The notes under the pieces were generated by a model. The model was not told the origin of the DNA. It saw only the letters and a program-made list of their open reading frames with translations, and did not search any database. The translations under genes were made by a program, and so were the position numbers. This document shows, piece after piece, positions 25,164 to 35,420 of a stretch of 64,000 bases of DNA; position 1 is the stretch's first letter, and each line of letters begins with the position of its first letter. Location of the stretch: assembly GCA_036346275.1 (NCBI GenBank), contig JAYEVK010000336.1:186001-250000 (forward strand). Reading direction: 5' to 3'. This DNA is from Otatea glauca (Eukaryota > Streptophyta > Magnoliopsida > Poales > Poaceae).

Positions 25164-26491
25164 TGTAAGATCATGTGCTGAAAAATTGGCTTAGTGATGA
25201 AATTGGCATTGCAAAGTGGTTGTGCTCATGGCATGTGTGGTGCTTTTGCATATGCTGTTTCAGATGTTTACTTGATATGCTTGTGATAGCATGGTAATGG
25301 TTTTGCTTTATGCAATGCGCCGTGTGAGTGGTTGCATGGATTGATGTTGAGTCAAGTCGTGGACTTGTGCTGGAGTTGTTTCTTGTTTACTCATGCAGGT
25401 GTTGCTTGAGGGCTAACGTGGTCGGCGACGGGACCGAACTAGGTTCATGGAGGAACCGAGGTTCGGACTAGGTTCGTGAGGAACCGAGGTCTTAGTGGTC
25501 AAGGATGTCGCGCGACGCTCGGGCAGAGAACGGTGCACATAGAGGTTGGTTAGTCACGCGAGTGTGCAGGTGGGCCGTCTCGCAGCTGCAGCTTGTAATT
25601 GATTGGGGCGCTTGCATGTATTGGGCTATGTTGGGCCGATGGATATGCATGCGAATCGCTGCTCATTATAAATAGGAGAGGTCGCTCTGCTTAGATGAGA
25701 GAGCTAGGTTTTAGGGTTTGTACTTTTGTTTGAGTACTCTAACCAAATTAGACAAAAAGAAATAAAATCAATTTCTTTGCGCCTGAGTTCTTTGCAATGA
25801 GCGCACGAGAGTTTTAGGTCACGCAGGATTGTTTTTCCTGCGCTGCGCGCCCTCGGCGGCCGGGAGTTTTTTGCGATGACCGAGCCCGCAGCGATTCAAG
25901 CGCGCAAGAAAATTGCCGATGTTACAGTAATTCAAATCGCTACAGTATTCGTGAGCTACAGTAATTTCTACGTACTGCACCACCGCTCATGCGCGACGGC
26001 AGAATCGCCCGATTTCGCTTAAGCTTTTTGTCTTATAGATTGATTCATTGTCTCTCTTGATTCAACAAGTTTAATCTTGATTTGATCCATCCAAAACCTT
26101 TCTAGGTATCAACTTAGAGTTCCTGAAAGTTTCGTTGGTTAATCTTTTGTAGATTGTGATTAATCACGAAATTAGGGTTTGGTTAATTCTCGTCATAATC
26201 TATCACAGCATGCTTGTGAGTTTAATAACTTTTGATCTGTATGTCCGATCGAGCTGATTCTTTTTGTTAGATTCGTATTGGAATCTAGTTTCTACAGTTC
26301 AAATTTCAGGTCAATCCGACGGTTGATCTCCGGTATTAGCGATTTACCGAATGCATCTACTCTGTTTTGTTGAATACGAAGCAATTATTTGAGTCCGAAT
26401 TGGGGTGAATTTTTAGTAGATCAAAATTTTAGTTTTAGCTTCCGCGCAATCATTCACCCCTCTGATTGCTAGTTTAGTGTATATCGATCCT
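25164..26491 (+). repeat. 5' LTR of the gag-only copia element
   Basis: It matches 30273-31592 throughout. It includes a TATA box (TATAAATA, 25667-25674) and an A-rich region near 25740. Several differences from its partner are CTG or CAG in one copy and TCG or CG in the other. Confidence 0.9.
25667..25674 (+). promoter_or_regulatory. LTR TATA box (TATAAATA)
   Basis: The box is in the sequence TCATTATAAATAGGAGAG and is kept in the other LTR at 30763-30770. It is the probable core promoter. Confidence 0.7.
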
Positions 26492-26597
26492 GGGAGCACG
26501 GTTTTTCTAATTTATCTTAACCGTGATTAGATTCATGGATCGTTATTCGACAAAACCGTGTGTTCGATGGTGTTGATTTTCGCTTTGGAAGGCCAAG

Positions 26598-28660
26598 ATG
26601 GAGGCGTATATCCAAGCGCAGGGCTTCAATTTGGGAGAAGGTTTACAAGCCGCACGGTTCGAGAACGATAACGCCAACGACGCCAATCGCGCACATGTTG
26701 AAGCAAAGAAGGCGCGCAACTTGATCATCCAGGCTTCGAGCGATTTCGATCGAGTAGTTCATCTTCGATCCGATATGAGGTATGGAAATCTCTTTGTGAC
26801 TATCATGAGGATCAAACATCACAAAGAGGTTCGCCAAGATATTTACAAAAGAATATATGCGCTTCGAGATGAAACCTCGTGAGTCTCAGATGACTTCTTT
26901 GCACGCTTTAATAAAATTCTTAGCAATTTAGTTGGGGTTAGCTATGACGACTAATGCTAGACAATTGCTTGTGCATTAGACATGTCTATTTGGGAGATGA
27001 AAGTTACATCCATTAGAGGCTGAGTACACTTACTTTAGATGTTCTTTCTCTAAATTAAAAACTCATGAATTGATGTTCTTGCTAGGAAGAATGATCACAA
27101 ATCAATTGCTTTGACCTCCCAATCTAGCATGTCTCATAATAATGCTTCTTCAAGTTTTGCTTTGTCTTTCTTATCTTCACTAACCGATGAACAGATTGAG
27201 GAATTTCCTAAGAAGACTTGGCATCACTCTTCCTCGCTTTAATAAAGCTTTGCGTAATGTGAGAATGAGGAAGAGAGTTGATGGTGGCCCTCCAAGATGC
27301 TATCGTGGTGATCTCAACCACATTCGTCCAAATTGTCCTAAAGTAAATCATCGAAGGAGGAGAAAGAGACAAAGTACAAGCGCCCATTCAATGACAAGAA
27401 GAAAAGGAGCCTAAATAGCAAAGTTGTGCATCGAGTTCTTTCAAAGACTTGAACAAGTCAACTTGAGTGATGTAGACTCAAAGCAATGATGAAGATACAA
27501 TATCCAAAGGTAAGACGAGACAAGACTTGACGAGCTTGTGTCTCATGGCAAGTATGGACAACCAACCAAGATGAACTTGATAAAGGAGGGAAACGAGGTA
27601 AATCCTTCTTACGATGAGTCGTTGTTCGCCTTGGTACGCTTTTAGAGAAAAGAAACAAGAAAATTAAGAAACATGATGTTTTGATTGAATCTTTGAATGC
27701 TGAAATTGCTAGACTTAAATCCTTGATTCCTGATGATGATGCTTGCAAATCATGTGACTTAATTTATTCCGAGCTTACTTCACTAAGAAATGTTCATGCT
27801 TCAACTCTTGATAAGCTTAGAGATGAAATTGAGAAGAATGAGAAACTTGTTGCTTTGAATTGCAAACAAATTAAAGATGCTAGTTCCTCTACTTCTAATT
27901 TGGATGAATCAACTTTGTTCTAAATGTTCAATTCTTGAATTGAAGTTGCATGATGCTAATGCTAGAGTTTCTCAAATGACAAATGATTTGCTCACTAATG
28001 AGGTTCTTTCATGCTCAACTTGTTGCAACCAAAAGGAAAAGTGGACGCTTGTAATAATTGTTTAACTCTTTCGAAAGGTTGATTACTTGGAAAATCTTTA
28101 GAACGTTTCACTAAAGGAAAGAAAACCTAAACATGATTTTGGATCAATCAAGGGTTAGCATTCATAACAAAGGTTTAGGTTTTGATTCTTATACTCATCA
28201 TAAATCACATGCTCCCATCAGGCTCTTGAAAGTGAAAATTTTGAAATTGTCAATGAGCCTAAGAAAACTGCTTTTAAGTAGAATTTTATCTTCTACTATA
28301 ATGAATGCAAATGTTGCTTCCACTTCTAAAGCTAAACATCGTGTTAAGTACACTTGCACTCATTGTGGTAGAGATGGACACTTAGTAGATTTTTGCTTTA
28401 GACTAGCCAAACAACAAAAGAAAGAAAATGCAAAGGCTAGGTCTAATTTCGCATGTGCACGCTTTACTCCTCATTATGTGCCTAGGGTGATGCAAACACC
28501 TTTGTTGCTAGAAACACGAGAAAGGGCAAATTTGATTTTGTGCATAAGAATACTTTGTTGTGCCTATTACTATGTGTCGTGTGTCTCAAGATCGATCCCT
28601 AAATGCTTTATTTCTAACCCTAGTACCGAGGCCTCGACATCTTCTAGTGCTATGTAGGTT
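26598..28660 (+). pseudogene. Copia (SIRE-like) gag, frameshifted
   Basis: Gag builds the particle shell and binds the RNA. The first piece (26598-26882, MEAYIQAQGF...) resembles the copia gag domain, with SDFDRVVHL and KEVRQDIY. A first zinc knuckle with one missing Cys lies near 27295 (CYRGDLNHIRPNC). Next is a Cys-rich coiled-coil segment (27640-28060: CKSCDLIYSEL, CSTCCNQKEKW). The conserved stretch LDQSRVSIHNKGLGFDSY follows near 28140. A complete knuckle, CTHCGRDGHLVDFC, is near 28350. This order matches the gag of the larger SIRE-type element in this window. At least four shifts or stops break it. Nothing like pol follows 28660. Confidence 0.8.
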
Positions 28661-30262
28661 TTTCAGATGGGTTGGAGAACGTGTTTAGTGGATCTTGGTC
28701 TTTGTAAGATGTGATCAAGACTTGGATGGTTCTCACCTTGAGATGGCCTTCAAGAGGCATGTGCGATAATTCTTCACCTACTTTGTGAGCTATTTTATAC
28801 ACTCATATCTTTACATTCACAGATATCTAATTGTGGTATGAGATGAGATGTTTGCTTATATGCTCATATGTATCCCCGGCATGTTCAATTATGTTATATC
28901 TTAAATCATGCTTTTCATGTTCAGATTTATTTATCATGATTCATACTTATGCTTAATCAACATACCGTGATAACTCAAACACATGTATATCATCACCTCT
29001 TTTGATTTCATTGGTTATTTGTTTGAGGGGAGTTAATGGACTTTGGTGAAAATTTATTTCGCTTGCCTAGTGAGAGGACTGTTTTTAGACTTTTGTTTAT
29101 AAAATTAATCCCATCGGGTGACAATTTTGAAGAAAGTTTTAAGATGTTGTTTTGAGGGGAGTTTGTGAAAACTTTGTAAAATTTTGTTAATATACTTTTA
29201 TTTTGTGTGTTTCAGAATGAAAAACAAAAATGAAAAACAATGAAAAGTAATGAGCATTATATATCATACATATATGTCATTTGAAGCCATGTTTATGCTA
29301 CAAGGTCATTGTAACTTCATGTTTATGCATATATGGTGTAGTTTATGTCATGACTATTTAATTGGAATGACAACTTGAATTAAATCTTGTCATGGTTGAA
29401 CCTTCTTGGCTATCTTGATTCTGCTCAAAAGTGCTAAATATGAAATTTATCAAAATTAAGTGCTAAAGCTCAAAGAGTGATTGTTGGTAAATGCAAGATC
29501 AAGGTTATGTACTATCGCACTTCTTCTTTTAGACTCGCTTATCATTGCACTTTGATATGAACTTGGAAGAGGTTGTGTATGACCAAACTATGAAACCTTA
29601 AGCTTATGAAATGAGGCTTGGCATAGTTGAAAAGTAAGGTCGATGGTGCATATAATTCCTTGTAATTGTTATTGTTGCAATCAATCAATGAATCAGTTTT
29701 TCAAGTATCAATAAAGTGCACAAAATTCAATGTTTTCGTGTTTTGAGATTGTTGAGAAAGGGAGATCATGCCATGCAATAAATTGTTAATAATACTTAAT
29801 TTCTAGTTATGCTTATTCTACATTGTCTATGTGTAGATTTGAGGTGCAAGTATTTTTGATAGCATGACTTGGTGATGAATTTGCAACATTTGTGGATGAC
29901 TTAGAATGCTCATTACATAAAAAATTGTCAAATTTAAAAAAAAAAAGATTTTGTTTTCTCTCTTTGTGTTCTTGATGAATCCATTGTCAAAGGGGAGAAC
30001 TTTGCCACTTTGGAGAACTTTTTACATGCACTTTACACATGCACATGTTCTTGTATAAGTGATATTCAATCATTCACTCACATTATTCTTCTTAGGGAGA
30101 TTTTTCTTATTTTCACCTAGGGAGTTTTTCACTTTATGATTTGTCAAAAGGAGATTTTGTGTTTTCACTTTGGCTTTTGATTTTGAAACCTTTGATTTCA
30201 AAAACTTTTCTTATGAGGTGAATGCCAATGTTCAATTTATTGGTGTTGCCAATGTTTTCATC
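28661..30262 (+). other. 3' internal region of the gag-only copia element, noncoding
   Basis: About 1.6 kb of AT-rich sequence without a supportable frame. It stands where a full copia element would have some 4 kb of pol plus the untranslated 3' region. I see no polymerase remnant. Confidence 0.6.
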
Positions 30263-30272
30263 AAGGGGAGAT
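30263..30272 (+). other. Polypurine tract of the gag-only copia element
   Basis: AAGGGGAGAT directly precedes the 3' LTR start TGTAAGATC. It is almost identical to the tract of the SIRE-type element (AAGGGGGAGAT), in line with shared machinery. Confidence 0.85.
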
Positions 30273-31592
30273 TGTAAGATCATGTGTCAAAAATTGGCTT
30301 AGTGATGAAATTGGCATTGCAAAGTGGTTGTGCTCATGGCATGTGTGGTGCTTTTGCATATGTCGTTTCGATGTTTACTTGATATGCTTGTGATAGCATG
30401 GTAATGGTTTTGCTTTATGCAATGCGCTCGTGTGAGTGGTTGCATGGATTGATGTTGAGTCAAGTCGGACTTGTGCTCGAGTTGTTTTTGTTTACTCATG
30501 TGCGTGTTGCTTGAGGCTTAACGTGGTCGATGACGGACCGAACTAGGTTCATGGAGGAACCGAGGTTCGGACTAGGTTCGTGAGGAACCGAGGTCTTAGT
30601 GGTCAAGGATGTCATGCGCGACGCTCGCCAGAGAACTGCACATAGAGGTCGGTTAGTCACGCGAGCGCAGTGGGGCCGTCCGCTGCGCTTGTAATTGATT
30701 GGGCAGCTTGCATGTATTGGGCTATGTTGGGCCGATGGATATGCATGCTAACTGCTGCTCATTATAAATAGGAGAGGGTCTCTGCTTAGATGAGAGAGCT
30801 AGGTTTTAGGGTTTGTACTCTTTGTTTGGAGTATTTAACCAAATTAGACAAAAAGAAATAAAATCAATTTCTTCTTGCGCTGGAGTTCCTTGCAATGAGT
30901 GACGAGAGTTTTAGGTCACGGCAGATTGTTTTTCCTTGCGCTGTGCGCCCTCAAGTACTGAGTTTTTATGGCGACGGAGCCGCAATGATTCAAGCGGCTA
31001 AGAAAATTGCCGATGTTATAGTAATTCAAATCGCTACAGTACTTCGTGAGCTACAGTAATTTCTACAAAGCACTGCACCACTGTTCATGCGCGATTTGGC
31101 GAATCGCCTCCCGATTTCGCTTTAAGCTTTTTGTCTTATAGATTGATTCATTGTCTCTCTTGATTCAACAAGTTTAATCTTGATTTGATCCATCCAAAAC
31201 CTTTCTAGGTATCAACTTAGAGTTCCTGAAAGTTTCGCTGGTTAATCTTTTGTAGATTGTGATTAATCACGAAATTAGGTTTGGTTAATTTTCGTCATAA
31301 TCTATCACAGCATGCTTGTGAGTTTAATAACTTTTGATCTGTATGTCCGATCGAGCTGATTCTTTTTTTAGATTCGTATTGGAATCTAGTTTCTACAGTT
31401 CAAATTTCAGGTCAATCCGACGGTTGGATCTCCGGTATTAGCGATTTACCGAATGCATCTACTCTGTTTTGTTGAATACGAAGCAATTATTTGAGTCCGA
31501 ATTGGGGTGAATTTTTAGTAGATCAAAATTTTAGTTTTAGCTTCGCAATCATTCACCCCCTCCGATTGCTAGTTTAGTGTATATCGATCCTA
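30273..31592 (+). repeat. 3' LTR of the gag-only copia element
   Basis: It is the direct repeat of 25164-26491, with the TATA box at 30763-30770. The right edge is set where similarity to the other LTR stops (after GATCCT) and by the imperfect flanking duplication. Confidence 0.85.
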
Positions 31593-32744
31593 GCTTTAAG
31601 GGCTTGAAGTGATTAAAGATCCAATTCGACATCACTTTTGGGCAGGCTAGCCGAAGGTTCTAACTTGATTCAAAAATTGTGAACATTTTTGTGTTGGTAG
31701 ACCAAAGACTCTAGTTTCCATCTTCTTTGGTTTCACTTGATTATCTCTTGCAGTTTGAGAACAGTAATTCTCCAAAGTTTACTGGTTTTCCTGCTGTTTT
31801 TGAATTTTTGAGCTATTTAGATGATGTGCAAAATTCTGGAAAATTTATATTTATTCATAAAATAAACTCTATTATTTTATACAACTATTTTATATAGTAT
31901 GTTATTTCGGATTTTCATGAGTTTCTTTAATGTGCTTGGTTAGGCCTTCAAAAGACTTTATTTGCTCACTGCTTTTATTTTTCTAGAGGACGAAATTGAT
32001 TCATATATTTTTGGAACTTTTGAGGGACTTTAATATGGGCTATTATTTCTTGTGTAAAATTTTCAGATCAATATATTATATATTTATTTTCTATTAATTC
32101 GACATTGCAAATTTCAGATTTTCATGGTTCCGTTTTTGAATTTTAAAAGATACTAAAAGTAATTATTAACTTTTGATATTTTTATCAGGGTTAAAACTGT
32201 TATTATTATGGCGTGGTGAAATTTTCCACAAGAGATAAGTTTTGATAAATTTTATAAAATTTGTCATATCCTCGCTTTTGAAATTAAAACATGTCACTTC
32301 ACTATTTACCTCTTTACCTAACTCATTAAAAAAATCTTTTACAGCTGAAAAGATGTGATGGGCTTTACAAAGAATTAATATTATTTTTGCTGGATTTTAC
32401 TTTCATCTTTTACCTTTTTACTTTTACACTTTTACTAATTTCATTAACTCGATTTTCTTTTAAATCCAAAATCCAAGAATAGTTAATAAGGTTGGAAAAG
32501 TTTAAGAAAAGATGGGAACATGAAGAAGATTTCATTTTCAACTCATTTTCAAAGTTTGTTTATTTTGGACAAAAATTTTAATGTAGCAACTTGTTCTTTT
32601 CTTTTAGGTTGGAAATACTAGAAAATAAAGTAAAAGATAATATTTAAAATAAAAATCTTTGTTTCAGCTTGAAATCTTTATTCAATTATATTTTGAATTT
32701 TCAAATTTCTATTTTCCCTATTTTTGAAAATTTCGGATGTTACA

Positions 32745-33870
32745 CTATCTATCCTACACCAAAGAAGGTCAGATCTGGAAAAGGCTCTAAGGGATAGACA
32801 AGAAGAAGAAGAGTACCAAATACCATAATCAAAGTGGTAGCATGAAGGTACCAAGATGCGCTTGACCGCCTAGCGTGAGAGGCGCGAGGAGAAGCTTGAA
32901 ATCGAGCGCACGCACACACAAATAAATGTATGTCCGACTAAGCAAATGAGGTACAAGAGGAGCCGATCATGCTCAAACTCCTTTGATCACAGGATCACCA
33001 TCCTCATCGGGCTCGAGGACAGCAGGTGGACATAGGAGTCATCACCGCTTCCCATCTCGACATGCCAAGCGCCTCAGAGGTCACGTATATTTGCCTTGAT
33101 GCAAGAAAGTACCCTCCCGAGTCCGCTTGATTTGAAGCCAAGAAAGTAGCTCAACTCGCCCATCATACTCATCTCAAACTCAGACTCATCACATCGTAAA
33201 ACTAAGAGACAAGAGAATGAGACGAGCCACCAAATGATATCGCCCACATAACCGACAAGAAGAAAATGAGACTCATGATGTCCGATGAATGAGTTTTGTC
33301 TACTATACCCATTTTAAAGTCATGGTGAGAAGATAAGACTTGAGCCTCTCATACCATGCCTGGGGCTCGCTTGAGTCCATACAGAGCTTTGGAAAGCTTG
33401 TATACATGACTCAAAACTTGGGGTTCTCGAACTCGGAGGTTGCTTGACATAAACCTCTTCCTCAATATAGCCATTGAGGAATGCACTCTTGACATCCATT
33501 TGATAAAGCTTGAAGCCTTTGGATGCGTAAAATGCAAGTGATTCTGATAGCCTCTAGCCTAGCTACAGAGCAAAGGTCTCTCAAAGTCAAGACCTCAACC
33601 CGAGAAAAGCCCTGCAACTAGTCTAGCCTTGTTTCTAACTACAACCCCATCCTCACTGCTTGTTTTTGAACACCCACTTGGTCCCAATGACATAATGACC
33701 GGATGGGGCTTGACAAGCTGCCATACCTTGTTCCTCTCAAAGTTCTCAAGTTCTCATGCATAGCATTAATCCACGACTCATCGGATAATGCATGAGAAAC
33801 ATCCTTCACTCAAAGGAGGCAACGAAGGCGAGTGAAGATGTATGAGGATGACTCGCTCTTGAGCGTGTGA
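32745..33870 (-). pseudogene. Copia reverse transcriptase and start of RNase H, frameshifted
   Basis: Minus-strand reading gives the copia polymerase motifs in broken frames. HVYKLSKALYGLKRAP and an upstream piece like FLNGYIEEEVYV lie at 33360-33540. The active-site region near 33280 reads Y-V-G-D-I-I where the family has Y-V-D-D. GFKMGIVDKT lies just before it. Near 33150 is EFEMSMMGEL followed by a QIK..REGTF..QGKY stretch. This domain copies the element RNA into DNA. The region continues into RNase H and is cut by the solo LTR at 32744. With the changed active-site residue and several shifts, activity is unlikely as read. Confidence 0.85.
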
Positions 33871-35000
33871 CACGCTCGAACAAATCGCCAATCATCTAAT
33901 CAGAGGATGACGCTCGAATATGACGGGAGGACTGTAAGGAAGTGGCCTCTACCTCTTGAATGTAAGAGGTAGGAGCAGAGCCACCATCAAGGAGAGTCTG
34001 AAAACAAGGGCTGGTCTCCCGAGGTGTAGAAATGGAAACAGAGGCACCTCTGTGTAGAGGGACCTGATCCGTGGAACACCATCATCTCCATCATCCTTAT
34101 CTTCTTCAAAGATGGTCTCAGAGGGATAAGGAGAGCCTGAAACATCAGGTCTAGCTCCTAGGCTAGCCTTATCAAAGGACACATCATAGGTCTCTAAGAT
34201 CCTATGCGCATCAACACCTGCACTTATAGCTACGAGAAGAAGACGAGTAACCTAGAAAGATACCAACAGAAGAGCGAGACTCAAACTTATCTAGGTTACC
34301 AGACTTCAAGAAAAAACACTTGCAACCGAAAACGTGAAAATGAGACACACTGGGCTTTCGCCCATACCTCAACTCATAAGAAGTGCGATGCAAATGTGCT
34401 CTAAAAACACGCGATTAGAAATATGGCAAGCAAGAGCTATAGCCTCATTTCAAAACTTCCTAGGAGTATCTGACTCATCTAGCATCGCCCTAGCCATCTC
34501 AACTGTGGTCCTCGTTTTCCTTTCCACTACGCCATTCTTGTGAGGGGCGAGGAGAAGAGAACCGATACTCTAAACCGCACTCTACACAAAACTCTCAAAG
34601 TAGGAATTTTGAACTCGTACATTATCATCACAGATAGCTCGTGAATGCACCCGGGATTCAATAGACAACCCATCGATCAAACCCCAAGTGAGAAAACGCC
34701 TCATCCTTCGAGGCCATGAAGAATACCCAAGAGAATCTAGAAAATCATCAACGATGACAAGAATATACCACTTCCTCCCGCCGATCGTGACTCTAGCCGA
34801 CCAACAAAGGTCCATATGTAAAAGCTGTCCGGTGCATCACCATCACTACGGATCGGAGGATGAGAAGTAAGAACCATCTTGCCATGTCGGCAAGGAGAGC
34901 AAACTAAGTCTTTGACCATCTTGAGTTTGGGCAAACCCGAATGAGATCGTGGTCGCTAACTCGGGTCAAATGACCAAAACCAATGTGACCAAGTCTCCTA
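33871..35000 (-). pseudogene. Copia integrase, frameshifted
   Basis: Integrase inserts the DNA copy into the genome. Pieces in order on the minus strand are a pre-integrase segment and core start near 34740-34930 (LKMVKDLVCSPCRHGK), a core portion around 34490-34560 like RNGVVERKNRT in broken form, and the C-terminal stretch HRTSYELRYGRKPSVSHFHVFGCKCFFL at 34310-34393. DVSGSPYPSETIFEED near 34100 links to the polymerase domain. Frames change several times. The order integrase then polymerase identifies Ty1-copia rather than gypsy. Confidence 0.83.
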
Positions 35001-35420
35001 TGCCGAAGGAGAGATCACGGACTCGTAGCAATCAAACATCGAAGAGAGTCTCCGTAAGAAGCGTAAAAATCAGCACGAAAGACTCTCCCAAATCTAGAAA
35101 TCCCAAGAACTAACCTCCCGATGAATCAAGGATTCTACAGCATTACTCTCAAGCTTACCTCGAAAGAGTCATCGATAAGTCGAGAAACAGAGAGCGATTG
35201 TATTGCACTACTTACTAAGGCAACATCTTTAAGAATGAAATTTTGGTTAATGCAGATGGTATCTTTAGCAATGACTCTACCTGAAGAAGCATCCCCGAAA
35301 GTGATCAACTCATCACCGGGGGCTCGGACTAGGGAAGAGAACCATCGAGAATTTCTGGTCATATGATGAGAACAACCGAGTCGATAATCCACACATCTCC
35401 CTTCCCATCCGATTTAACCC
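35001..35420 (-). pseudogene. Copia aspartic protease segment, frameshifted at the active site
   Basis: The minus strand encodes CSHHMTRNSRWFSSL followed by ITFGDASSGRVIAKDTI and a segment like LVSSAIQSLSVSRL. These are typical of the copia protease and its junction to integrase. The family's catalytic D-S-G lies just before CSHHMT. Here GACTCGG replaces the expected GACAGCGG, which loses a base and shifts the frame at the active site. The change falls at a CAG, so a sequence error is as likely as a real mutation. Confidence 0.8.

Larger units (their letters stand above)
25164..31592 (+). mobile_element. Gag-only copia element (TR-GAG-like), nested in the solo LTR
   Basis: LTRs lie at 25164-26491 and 30273-31592, about 1.32 kb each, starting TGTAAGATCATGTG. 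The internal region carries SIRE-like gag sequence and no protease, integrase, reverse transcriptase or RNase H. A polypurine tract (AAGGGGAGAT) abuts the 3' LTR. The flanks GTTTT (25159-25163) and GCTTT (31593-31597) match at four of five bases. I therefore place the right border at 31592 with some doubt, because the LTR then ends TA rather than CA. A TGGGAGCACGG after the first LTR could be the primer site but is not the usual initiator-Met type. It is the youngest layer of the nest. Confidence 0.85.
20426..32744 (-). mobile_element. Solo LTR of a gypsy-type family related to the 5.3 kb-LTR element, minus strand
   Basis: On the minus strand it starts TGTAACATCCG (32744) and ends GGTGCCCACA (20426), flanked by CTATC. 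Without the copia insertion at 25164-31592 it is about 5.9 kb. It follows the same plan as the LTRs at 2742 and 12362: AT-rich start, GC-rich part, AT-rich middle, then shared blocks. One shared block is GCAAGCACCCTCCTTTGA at 6517, found in reverse at 22412-22429. Another is CCGAGGTGTTGGG, in reverse near 21790. The spacing of shared blocks from the LTR start agrees within about 150 bp. No internal region or second LTR is seen, so it is most likely a solo LTR left by LTR-LTR recombination. Confidence 0.78.

Noticed and set aside
24516..25181. Overlapping Arg/Pro-rich frames in the GC-rich part of the solo LTR
   Set aside because: Open on both strands, no recognised domain, and the position matches the GC-rich LTR part of the sister family.
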